Positions 1-59,560 of a stretch of DNA of 64,000 bases are shown here, one piece after another. Every line of letters starts with the position of its first letter. Position 1 is the first letter of the stretch. A model generated the notes under the pieces. That model worked only from the letters and a program-made list of their open reading frames with translations, ran no database searches and was not told where the DNA came from. Both the position numbers and the translations under genes were made by a program. This DNA is from Taenia hydatigena (Eukaryota; Platyhelminthes; Cestoda; Cyclophyllidea; Taeniidae), in assembly GCA_036345935.2 (NCBI GenBank), contig JADWOT020000003.1:22276509-22340508 (forward strand), written 5' to 3'.

Positions 1-47192
<47,192 letters not shown>

Positions 47193-47218
47193 TATTTACA
47201 TCAATTAGGACCTAGAGT

Positions 47219-48450
47219 CTAAAGAATAATAAAAAAAACACCCGTAGCTTTGAGATAAGGCGAATCCAAATCAACTTTATTATGAAAAGTGGTATTAACA
47301 AGCGAAAGTGCGGGCTCTACGGAAAGGGAATGACCATGAACATAACAGAGGCAGCATCAAAATAGACCCGAGATAAAAAACCTTAAAGATAACCTGCGCT
47401 GCACTATACATCAAGCAAAAATAATCAGCCTAGACAGTAAGCACGACCAAGCCCACGAAAATAAAACAAAATCCACTCGGTACTGAGCGAAGCCCAAATC
47501 CATCCAAACCTTTTCCAAACCTAAGCCAATTCCATTTGAGATCATGATTTACAAAAGCCTTTAAGGATTAACGTATAAATTCATCAAGTGGAACTCCCAA
47601 TGGAAAGCATTACCAACTTCAACGGTAATGATTTTAATAAGTGGGATCCTGACAACCATCCCGCATTTGTCCATACAAAACGGATTTTCCTGGCAGGTAG
47701 GCCTGCATATTCCTCTAATGTCAACGTCAAATTTTATGCTCAAAATAGCAAAGTGCCCTCAAAAAACAATACAAACTAAACCCACCACAAACACAAGATT
47801 CAAAAATATGCCATATTCTCATTCGTCAAACAAACTATTTTAAATCTTAATCATAATAACATTCAACAGTTGTTTTACCGGCAAAAAGCACTGCAGTGCT
47901 GCACATTAATAGATTGTAAAAACGATAATTAGCGTAGTTAGCAAACAATGCCGTTCAACGTATCTCAAAAATTTTAGCACATTTTCAAATTGTATGCTAC
48001 TTCGCAGAAGCACATAGTTTTAAAGCATTATAGTAAATCATCCAAATAAAATTAAGAAGAACCCCTGAACTGATGACCCACTTCAAAGAGAATAACAATA
48101 ATCGAAAGGGAATGGTCCTGCACTAAAAATTTTCAAAATCACAAGAGCATATAAAATCGACCGAGAATTAATTGCATTTATAATTAATGTCAAAACCAAA
48201 AGGATTGGTAACAAACATGGTGCGCAAGTGGAGATAATATGGGGTACCAATGGTCTGATCCGAAGAACTGGTTAACAGTAGATTACGTGATGACAAAAAG
48301 CGGCAAATAATCCTGATATAGATCCGTGATCAGTGCATATTAAGAACAAGCGACTTTAGAGACGACTTCCGAAACAATGCACACACAATAAAAAAGATGT
48401 GGCTTAATTATTTTGTGTAGTTTACTTTAACGTCAATTACTATCCTGACC
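47219..48450. other. AT-rich region upstream of fry exon 1
   Basis: About 1.2 kb of AT-rich sequence between the candidate first coding exon and the start of compositionally different sequence near 48.45 kb. It may hold a promoter, a non-coding first exon, or the outron of a trans-spliced message. No specific promoter element could be supported. Confidence 0.5.
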
Positions 48451-49133
48451 TAAAAAACTACTTCGTCCATCGCATATGTTCTTCATGTCAGAGAGCCTAC
48501 ATTTCGTCCATTCCGAGGTAAGCGTGTCGCATTCACTCCCCACTTCAGGCACCAACAACTTGTCATCAATCACCTCCGCAAAATTCATCCAAACATCAAA
48601 GCTCCTTCTGTTGCACGTGAAATGAACTTTTTACACTCTTCGAGATGTAGGACAAAAAGAACCACTGCGTGCAAGGAAGCACAAAATCACCCATGACATT
48701 CTGCAACTACACAACCCAATCCTCATCGTGTGGTGTGCAAAACCCCTCCAAAGAGGCACACCTGCTGACTCTTCACACACCTTCAAACGCACATTCTAAT
48801 CGCCAGTTGTCCACTTCCTCGAAGCAATGCACTACGGAACAGTGAATGTTACGTCTCGCACTGCATTTCCCACTACCGATTGCACCCATTGCAATCGCGC
48901 GCAGTGCAAACGTATGCTGGGAGATTTCGGTTCGAGAATTCTTCACAAATAAGTAACCTACTTTTTGGATAGAGCGCATACCTCCCACTCGCACTACACC
49001 ATAATTCCTTCCTTCCACACGCCACAGCCTACAGGATGGCGCGACACGAGCGATGCGAGCATTCTTCACGAGCGTTTGCACTACCCTCCTCTCTCAACCG
49101 ACCCACCTCTCCCCATCACCACTCCTCCAAATC
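48450..49133. other. Probable outer part of the large left repeat arm
   Basis: Composition changes near 48,450 from AT-rich to richer in C, A and TGCA/CAC words, like the arm that starts by alignment at 49,134. The partner lies beyond the right window edge, so the true outer boundary of the arm is probably here but cannot be aligned. Confidence 0.5.
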
Positions 49134-52100
49134 ACACCAGTGCCACCTACTTCACAAGGATGGTGGCATGTCAACAATGCACATGACAGACTTGTTGTCT
49201 GATCCCAATCAGTGACCTATTGCCGGTCACTCTTACCCCACACCATGTGCATTTCAAGCGCAATGCAAAGCAGACGCCGAGATACCCTGTGCTCGGAAGT
49301 CCATTGCAGACGACAAATCTCATGCGGATGCACATTCGCAATGACATTCCCATGTGAACTCGTAACTGGCGAGATAGTTGGAAATGACAGGTTATACGTG
49401 GATAGTTTGAACGAAGTGCAAGACACGTGCTTCTGCACTTCCAATTGCCATCATTTCTACGTTCCAACATTAAGTGGAATAAGGCCACCGTTGAGAGGAA
49501 GTGAGGGAATAAACACGCTTAAAGTGGTTGGGATTTGCAAACTGAAACACTACTACGCAGTATGGTGAGCTTGCAAGCAAAAGTAGTCAGAGGAACTAGC
49601 GGTGTGATGCATGGATACTTCGTCTCACATGCAACGCAATTTAGGCAGTCAGTGAATGATTGCTGTCATCTCTTGATTTGTACTAGTAGCAGTAATATGA
49701 AGAGCAGACGAAATGAGAATGGGGCGAAGGGAGTGGGGAGGAAGATAGGTAGGGCGGGAAATGCGATCGAAGAAGGAAAAGCAAAGAGGACGGTGATGTT
49801 GAATGCGAGAGGAGGAGAATGGGTGTTGGAGAGGGAAGGTGGTTGTTGGTGGATATGAGTAAACGATTATTGCACACATGAATTGGTTGTTATGCGCAAA
49901 CCAAAGTGTCACCACGAATAACAGGGATCTTAGAGGCGGAAGTGGAGAACGACAGCAATTCACCATGGTATTAGGGTGGAGCAGAAGTTATGCTAGAAGT
50001 CAGTCATCGTGCCAATCACTTCATCCACTGTGGCGTAGAAGAGAATAGAAGGTTTGCGGTCTTATCCTCCGGTGTGTTTTGAACTAACATCTTACTTGCT
50101 ATGGTTTGTCAAATACTGCTAAACAAAGTGTGTGGTGATGTGCAACAAGCTTCGGCATCTCAGAATTAGTGACCGCATCAGAAGGACAGGAGGTGAGCAT
50201 GTTGTACGCGTGTCGAGGAACATGTTCTTGGTGGACAGAATCGTCATTGGGTGGTGCGGAGATGTCGAACCACTTTATCGAGCACAATTTCGCTTGATGG
50301 ACTGGCATTGCTCCTCCTACTGTCTTTCGTTTCTGCTCAGTCTACACCACGCACGCCCATCCTCCACTCCTCAACTACTCCCCAACATCTATGCTGTGCT
50401 GCCTCCGGTTGTAAAATGCACAGCATCGCGGCACTGTGTCGTGCTGCATTGCAGAGCTGCTCACACCACAGTGCAGCTTCCCGTAGCTGCACAAATTCAT
50501 TCGATTTCGATTTCCTGACTGTTGTCACGTGCAGTCGACAAATGGGGCATCGCAACTGCGACCACATCTTCGACGCGGCGATTTGCACTACACTGACCGG
50601 TGCTGATGCAGCTCGTGTTCCCACTCCGACCACAGTCCTCGAGAATGCGCTGAGACTCAAGACAATGGTGGACAAAGTACTCCGATAACGGTCAGAGTTA
50701 AGAGCGACCAATGCGTGGTGTTGTCTGATGTCAGTAGTCAGCATACGCACTGACTACCAACTTCGTGAGTCATCCAACCTGAAGTCTGGAAGGACGGTCT
50801 TGGATTAGTCTTGTGCTAGCATGAAGTTGACGTTACCAAAGACTTGTCGGAGTCACCACCAGGTTGTGGTCACGGTCACGTGAGATGCTAATGCTGACAC
50901 GTGAGTCAAGATGATGGTTTTGCTCTCTCGGTACTGAAATATCTCAAGTGTCAACACTACTAGCCCCAATGCAGAATGCGGAATCGCAATTAGACCTCCA
51001 AGGTCTCGAAGTCATGCATTTGAGGAGGCACGTGTACACGAGGTTTGCAGTTGCCTCATGTGCTCCACCACCCTACAGACATCACATGTGCTCTGCTAGA
51101 ACGTGAGGCCGTAAAGACCTTTGCACTGCAGTCCTTATCGCTTCCCCTCCACTGGATGGCACGACACCTGGTTGACAGGCAGTGCACATTCTCCATTCCC
51201 GTAATCACAGACTTCTACTTCATAACACCTGTCCGAAGCAGTAGTCGGGATGTGGAGTGAGAGTGGAGCAGGACCTCATCACTGAACCAGTTAAACCGAT
51301 GCAGCAGACCATTTCACCAATGACACTGAATGGATGCGGCTCTGTGGTCAGTGCCTATGGACGCAGGCAATCTCACCTCGAGTAGCGCCCACTTCACCTC
51401 TACCTCATCGAACGCATGGCTTCAACGGTTTAGACATTTTCTTGGTTTGTTTAAAGGGCTTTATTCCATCAATGGTAACAATGTGCTCAACGAGCCGCAC
51501 ACTGGTGTTTACCGAGTTGGATCGTGGGTCTGGCCTCCACACCACATTCGAGGCAAATTAGGAAATTAAGGCCGAGGAGGGCTGTAGCATCGCTTTCACC
51601 AAGAACCAGTTGGTGTTCGCAGTGTCCATCAAAATGTCGTGTAATGTGGGTGGATGCGAAAGAAAGCTGGACCTCAGGGTGAATTGCTGCTTTAAGCTCT
51701 GTGAGCTGCGGCAGTCTGAGAACTTCCTGATTTGTCACACATGCACCACTCAATGCACCGCAATTGAGAGGTCAGAGGAGAATCATTCGACCTCATTTTC
51801 AGCTTGCACTTGCCCCACCTTTTCGTGGCTATCAGGTTCGCTCTCTGATTGCTTGACCGCATGACTGTCTGCCAAATTGCATTTGCTCACACTTTCAACC
51901 TCCCCTTTCTCTCGACATTTTAACGTTTCCCAGTTACCCTTGCTTTCGTTGTCGCTGATGTTGTTGTTGTTGTTGTTAGTTCACAGAATCGTTGGCTGCA
52001 CTGTCACAGCAGCCCTCCCAACCCCATTCGGCTTGCCTTTATTTCCTTCCAGCAAGTCGGCCACTGACGCTCCAAATCGGCAAACACTTTCGCTGTACTT

Positions 52101-53577
52101 TCATCAAGTGGACAGTCACTGCATCTGTGCTTACATTTGGTCACCGTAGTTGCTATCACCTACCTCAATCCTATTCTGCAACACCAACTTATCTCTCCCC
52201 TTCATTCGCCCCTCTCACATGCATGCGCAACATGAGCCTGTTCGTCACCCCTGTCTCGACAATCACGCACTGAAGGGAGGTAGGTCCAAATGCCTTCGAC
52301 ATTTCACGAGTGAAGTGGAACTGGTGGATGTGCAAGTGCTCACTCCTCCATTCACCATCTCACACGAACATCTGTCCCACCTAATTTGGCGAAGTCAACC
52401 GTTGGTCCCTCCATCTCCAAACACTCACGAGTAGGGCATTATGCCTTGAAACAGCAGAACTCGTCTGCGTTGCCTCGTGCAGGCACTTGGGTTGGCAGAA
52501 CATCGAGTTGGCGGAAATCCACTCTCGGATCCGAACCAAGGAATTGTCAATTGTAAGAAGCAGCCAGCACCACCACCAGCACAGAGAATTGCATTTCACA
52601 CAGTTGGGAATCCATGACAGCGATGCTATGCAAAAGGAGTCGTGGACAAAAGTGGACGTCCTCACATTCACCACAACACTGCCCATACCTTTCATCGCAC
52701 CAACCAAAACTTCTGCTGCACGCAACAAACCAAACATCAAGATCTCCTCTTCCGAATTCACCACTCCTTGCCGTCACGTTCGAACAATCACTCAGGACAG
52801 CGCAGTCTGTCCACTCTTCACCTCTGCCACCTGCCACTAACCACTTCACACAGTTGACTTTGGACAGCATTCGCGTCACAAATTACCGTGTTGCAGCACC
52901 ACCTCACTTTCCTAACAAAGCAGTTTTCACCACAACTTCCCCACTTCGTAGTAATGCTTCCAACTCATAAGGCCTATCTCACACCGTGAGTGACATCTTC
53001 ACAGTTGATCATGATGCATGCTTGACTTGGGTCATTCAATGTCCTCCAAATCAGCCACCATTGACTGCCTCCAATGGCACGCAGTTGCCAAGTCGGTAAT
53101 TCCTTTAGGTGGGTTTCAGCAAAGGTCCATCTCTCCCTTCATTCAATTAATCACTACTTCATACTTTCTTTACTCCGTCATCCCCTCTACCGTTGCTCCT
53201 GTTTTCCTCCCCATTCCCATTGGCCCCATCCAAGCTTTGAAGTTAGCGAACTGCTGGTAAACTGGAAACACTCAAATGTGGCGCCTGTTTTGCAATGCTC
53301 CTGGATAGGCACAACGGTGGTGCTGTTTGGCCCAGATAACCACTTCGGGTTGTTGTACCACCAGACAGACTTGGGTGTGACCTATCACACAATTCTTCCA
53401 ACCCGACCAACCAACACTCATGTCACTGGCCTTGTAGTCAAGTCACGGTAAAGCACGAATGCGCTTGGTGCTGCAATGGAACGACCTGAAAGTGACGTCC
53501 TCGGCACATGGTTGCGCATCAATGCCACCAATCTTGAACGTGCTGAAAATGTGCTAGGTTTTCATCACAACGAGATG
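49134..53577 (+). repeat. Left arm of large (at least 4.44 kb) inverted repeat
   Basis: The reverse complement recurs at 59,561-64,000. The copies are collinear throughout. I saw at least seven substitutions, one extra TTG unit in the left copy (run near 51,960-51,977), and one single-base indel near the inner end, so identity is about 99% or better. Many short open frames occur on both strands, none recognised. GC is visibly higher than in the flanking AT-rich DNA. Confidence 0.97.
51959..51978 (+). repeat. (TTG)n microsatellite
   Basis: Six TTG units in the left arm; the mirrored site near 61,158-61,175 has one unit fewer, giving a length marker that distinguishes the arms. Confidence 0.9.
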
Positions 53578-56500
53578 ACAGGTAGTTGTTAAGGCGTCAA
53601 ATGAAGCCTTTTGCGTGAGAAAATTTCTCATTCCCATGATTTTGAGTGTAGTTTGAATAGAACCTTACACTTTTTTATTTTTACAGTCCCTGCGTCAGAT
53701 GATATTGTTATGTTCCAGGGTATGGGCTTAGGTATTCGAAGATATTTTGACAATTCGTTAAGGCCAAGGACTACTTAAAGGCGTTAAATAAAATCCCATG
53801 TTAGTGAACTTGGGGCGACTCTTTTAAATGGAATGCTTTAATAAATCAGGACAATTGGGGCTGTGCTAATGTTCAGTTTGGCTCCATTTTTCCCTCTTAT
53901 TAGTTGAGAAGCATGAGCTCTCCAATCGCATCCAACGGGAAAATCGCAACTGTCTTGTTCCGCATTTATAGTGCACGCTAGATTAATAGATTTCGACAGA
54001 AATAGAAACGTCCTAAGTGGTGCCACAAATTTTAAAGCAGCCAAATTTTCGTTTTTAAAATAGAAATTTTGGGTTGGCTGGCGAAGCACTGCGTGTTAGA
54101 TTGAAAAGCGCCAGAATTTTTTACTCGTAGATGTTAGGTAAGTTTCGATTTTGTTTGTTAAAAGTGATGCATTTATTCCCGCTAAAACTCGAACTTTGGC
54201 CAAACCAAGATGACCATGCTGTTGAAGATTTGCAAATGTTTCCAAGTAAGTCCAGTTTTACCTCCTTTCTAATTTCACTACATTGCTTTTTCTTTAAATA
54301 AATTCCTACATTACTTCAGTTTCTAACTGAATTGGTTATGCGAGGGATTTCATTAGTTCAGTTATTAACAATCTTGTTTATATGCTTCTTTCATTACCTG
54401 ATGCCATTTTTTGGTCAGTAACAAATATTTCGCACAAGTAGGTACTACCCCAGGATTCGCAGTAATTGCGCCATCTCTATACCATTTCACAATCGCTTAA
54501 ATTATAATCTGGCTGTTTTTAGGTAAAATGAGGTAAATGAAGAGTCTCATTTATGCTTGCAATTGATCGATGCTTTTGATCACCACAACTGACCGGGACT
54601 TGGGATCCCCCCACGATGGGCAAAAGGAGTAAAATTTCACATATAGCCAAGTGACTTGCCTTGTGTGCAATATCATGTCAGTGACATTAACTTAAAAAAT
54701 GAAAAAGATGTAAGCACTTAAACTAGTGTTGCCAACTTACGGCAAAATGAAAAGAACAAGAAAAAAGGAAATCCGCTAGCCGTAGAATTAAGTAACTGTT
54801 GGTGATTGTATTTGTGGTGGCCATATTTTTCCGCTGACGACTACTTTGCTACAAAAGGAATCATATCCAGTGCATGCAAAGGTCAAACTAGCTCCTGCAC
54901 TCTGTGCTACGTAGTCCAATGGTTTTTTCATACCTGATGCCCTTGCATTCATTCTTCCTGTTATTTTTCAGTGAATCATTAAGGAAATTTAATCTAATTT
55001 CAACGTTGAATTTATCTTCCGCGACTTGACGTTCTGTTAGGAGTAAAAATAATTGTTACAAAACTAGGTCTTTTTCTGCAACTTTTTTGCAAATCCTTGC
55101 CAACTCCAAATGATACTTTAGTGCTACACCGCTTCGCCTACTCTCTGAGGCTATAGCACGGCACACGAATGCAGAAGAGCAGTATTATAATACCTGGGCA
55201 CTTGTTTAATCCGCCGTTTTGAAAAAATAAAACTTCCTCAAGCAGCATGGTCTCCGAGCCCTGCAAGTGACCCTCTCAGCCCTCCTGTATGTTTATGATA
55301 CATACTTTCTCCTAGCGTTACCTTCTTTTGTCTTCGGGAAAGTTTCAGGACGTTACATTATGTTATTGCCGATCAGAGGGGCTCAGAGGCCTACAGAAAG
55401 ATGCAGGCCGCAAATCCCGAGTAGTTAACATACGTTTGAAGGAACGCAACCTCATAAAAGTGATTTCAAAATAATTCTCATTTATTAAAATGAAACACAA
55501 TAAGTTAGGGAAGCATTTTAGTTATGTAACTGTATAATCAGAGGTCGAATTGAGCGACAATTTTTTATTGAACGAAGCAAAATATTTGTGCATTGCATAA
55601 GGAATGCATTAACAAGGTTTTGTTTAAAGAAATCAGTAAAATTTAATGCCCTTAAACAACTTTTTGTGAGTTCGTAGGTGTACACCTTCAAATTATTCAT
55701 GTGTAAAAAGACTTTTACTCGCAATTCGTTCTGTTGACCATTCGAACAAAGAATGCACACACGTATTTATGAGCTCGTGACTATAAAAAAATCACTTTTG
55801 GCATTTTTTAAAACAATATTCATAAAACATAGATTAGAATCCAGGCGAAGGTGCAGGCCAGGTGGTTAAAGTAATCCGTTTTATTTTCGGAATACCTCAA
55901 CGTACTAACTTGCTGCAATGTTTCATTAAGTTTTGGTACTATTAATCGCACTCTGCGCTGACTGTAGCGTCCCGAGGCTTTCTTTAAGGCAGAAGAAGGC
56001 ACAATGCTAGGGCAGAATATGTATATTCAATAAGTGGAGAAAATGGGGCCGCTGGCATGGCCATCGCACTTGGCTGGGGCAATAATGGCTACCTAAGTGA
56101 CCGAAGCCGAAACCGGCATTCCGAATAAACCAAGTATTACACCAATGATTCGTTACTTTAAATCCGAAAAATGTCGGCTGAAACCAATGGATGTGAATTG
56201 GGCTTTTCCGATTGACAAATTGGGACGCTGCTTCAAAGCTGCAAAAATCTCGAGTTTAGCCCCTAATTTAGTGTTTTGGGACAATCCATTAGCAGAACGC
56301 ATTGTCAAAGGATCACTAAAATAATTTGATTCCGAGTAGGGATTCGCTAAAAATGTAATACGCTCATGGTACTGTAATTAGGGATCAGTGTATTGTAATA
56401 GTCATTTGGCGAAGTAACATCACCGGTTACCTCGCCACACGTTTTCAAAGCATCTATCCCCTCATTTTACAGAAAAGTAGGCTCATTTTTTAGCGTGGTG

Positions 56501-59500
56501 GGCTGCGGATGCAACTTCGGGAGAAACGGTGGTATTTTTAGGTCAGTGGAAGATATCCCCCCTCAGTATTCTCTTAAGGCAAGGTAGCATTCTATAGTTC
56601 GAAGCCTATTGGTGAGGCGCATGCCTTGGAATAGGCGGGAGAGACGGCAATGCTGCCTCATCCTCATCTCTGATATTCCCATTAGTGATGACGATCAATT
56701 TTGCTTGAAATTTGCTAATCGGGTGCGAAATACGATAGACAGGTGGGAAATAAAAGTGTAGCAGAAACAAAATGTGAAGCGGATCTGGTTTTCGGCTTCT
56801 AAAGGGCAAATCTGTTGCAAGAATGATTTTCGCAGCAATCTCGCGCCTCTTTAAATGGGAGTCACAAACCACTAAAATAAGTTAAGAAGCTTTCAGGCAT
56901 TACGTGGTTTCATGATAAAAGCAGCATGAATTTGATGAATTACTCTGTATTTTATTTACCATTATCCATGTGCATCAAAGATGCTTGCTCATATTAAATA
57001 CATATTCAGCTTATTTGACTCATAAAATCAAATTTGTTAAAGACAGTTGGCTTAAATGCATAATGAATTAAGTAAAAAGTGGGAAAGCGATAGCGAGTTT
57101 TTGCTCTTTTCTGCAGCTTTCTGTTTCTGGATGCCCTGCGAAAATGATGAATTCCGAAGCAACTTCCTTAAACAAAGCTGATTTCTCCCCCAAATTCAAT
57201 AAGTGCAGCAGTTAGGCATCCCTCGTCCCTTCCAAGCTGGAAGTGTGGCCTTTTAACATCAACGGACTCTTATAACCGTGGCTCGACATCTAACAAAATT
57301 TGTTAAGTTCATGCTTGAGCATTAGGTCAGTTGAAATGCTTATTTCTACCGAAACGGTAGCAATAGCCTTCCCGGCATTTCATTAGTAAGCCTTACAGTC
57401 ATAAACGTATCCTTTGGTCTTCGTCCATCTGCGACCGGCTTCATTTTATTTCCCTTCTTTCATTCCTGTAACCACTCAGTCCTTCTGTTTGTTAATAATA
57501 AGCTCTTCTTTAAAATCAGCGCCTTAGCACATCCCCGGGAATGACCCTGGTTGTTAAATTGGTGATCGCATCTAAACGACACTGAAGGAGGGTTTCTACC
57601 CTTGAGAAGATTCACAGCAGATAGACCATGGCAATGCGTCAATTCGTGTCAAAAAACATGTTTTTCCAATTGCATTATTAAGGTGACCAAGGAAGGATTC
57701 CCTAATTTGATCCCATTCATACCCAGTATGAGGGAATGGTTCGCCCATCTTCACGGTACGAAAGCAATTGTTACCATGAGAAGCAAATTGCAGAATGTGA
57801 GGATTTAAATTGTTCTTCAAATAAACACCTACTTGATGCATTTCGTTGCATAACGTCGCAATCCGAGGTATCTCAATAAATTGCACAGGACGTATTGTGA
57901 TCAGAAAAAAATAAATCACTCCTGCCATATCATTCAACCTGCCCTAATTTTGATAAAATTTAAACGGCCGAGTCATGAGGGTGATCGTAGAGAGCGGAGG
58001 GATAAGGCTCCAATAAAGAGGAAAACTATGCAGTAAAACACCATTTGTTTTGATTGTGTATTTGAAAACTCCCTGTATGGTCGGCATTTCGGTCAATTTC
58101 ATTGTAGTTTGCCCTATTAAGACTTCAAGGGTGATGGCAAAAGCTGTTGTTTATTTATGGGTCAATCGCTTCGGTGCCAAATGAGAATAATTCGATGTAA
58201 TTACTGGTTTGAATTCAGCGAAAGTAAGTTAGAAATAGTTTTCAAGTGGCGGTAGAGCAATTGTTTACCAGAAACTGAATGCACACATTAACCATTGGGG
58301 CTAGTCGATCGCGCAATTGTACAATGCAACTTAAGCTGACCACCTGGGAGAACTCAAAAGGTGCTTTATGTGCTGAATAGATTCTATTTATTGGCGTTCT
58401 CATTAATAATACAAATCATACATAAATAAGCACTTTAATGGTAACTTTCCTAATGAAAAGCAATTGGACACAGCATAGAATCGGGAAGGATGGGCAATCA
58501 CCACGTTGAGAGTAGCAAAAGAATCAACGGAAAAAGTAAATCCAGTGGAGCAACTGTTGCCGTTCTGTTGAAAACAAATAACACCGCCTGACGATTATTC
58601 AGCCCAAGGACTTCAAAGGTGGTGGGGAATTTCGGCACAATTCCTTCCAGATGAATCGTACTGTTTCCTTCAAAATATGTTTAAAAGGAAAATCAAACAG
58701 GTTAACGAACCAATAAACTTAATGAACTTATTAATTTGCATATTTTTTGATTCTATACATTCATTGTGACACCTTACTGGATTTCATTTAGTCGACGTTA
58801 AGTTAGATTAATGTCACGTTCGCACTGTTATTGACAAGTCTGCAGCCCATTAAAAACCAGCTTAGATATTCTTTTAATCCTAATTGTGCCAAAATTTGTA
58901 CCTTATAGATTTTGAGGATGGCATTTGGCCACAAGGTACGTAAAACATCGAACCGGTTCATATGCCATCCTAAGAATCCGAACATAAATCTGCTATAGAA
59001 AGTTGGCCGAGTATGAGCGCCCAGTTACAGCTCAGTTGACAAGGTTTAATTTATGAATAAGAATCACTGTCTCTAAATTCACCAAAATTTTAGCTTTTTA
59101 AGAACTGTCAAAAAGTTTACATGCCGAACAGCAGTCTGTAGCTGTAGACAACTCACCGCATCTAAATCCCAAAATAAGTGCAAAATGATAGGGATTCCTT
59201 CCCATACGAGGTGGTAGGATGATTAATTGCCCCGTAATTCACAAATTGTTCCTAATTCATTCGCAAAGCCTACAGGCATGAGGGAATTCAAACCCCTTTA
59301 ATAAATTCGACCGAACTTATAAGAAGGGTAAGTATGCTTTGACCATCAGTTTAAATAACTTTCCTGTAAAGGTCTCATTGGCAAGTTGCTAGGCTATCAC
59401 ACATTCAGGCAAAAAACACTTCGTTGCTTCGATTTCGTAAAATAACAGAGTCTTCATCAGGCCTCTACAAATTTGAAAATGAGTTTTAGTGGCAAATGCG

Positions 59501-59560
59501 CTTATTTTGAGAGCCAATTAATAATTTCAACATTTTGTCTGACACGATGATCAACTAACA
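53578..59560. other. AT-rich spacer between the large inverted arms
   Basis: 5.98 kb with composition like ordinary intergenic DNA. Open frames at 56,097-56,324 (plus, 75 codons, including MIRYFKSEKCRLKPMDVNW) and 57,596-57,937 (minus, 113 codons) have fairly normal amino-acid content but match no family I recognise. No transposase, integrase, polymerase or RNA gene was seen. Confidence 0.6.

Noticed and set aside
50251..53451. Open frames of 115-145 codons in the large repeat arms
   Set aside because: They overlap on both strands, lack recognisable domains, and fit chance frames in GC-richer DNA. They are not annotated as genes without conservation evidence.
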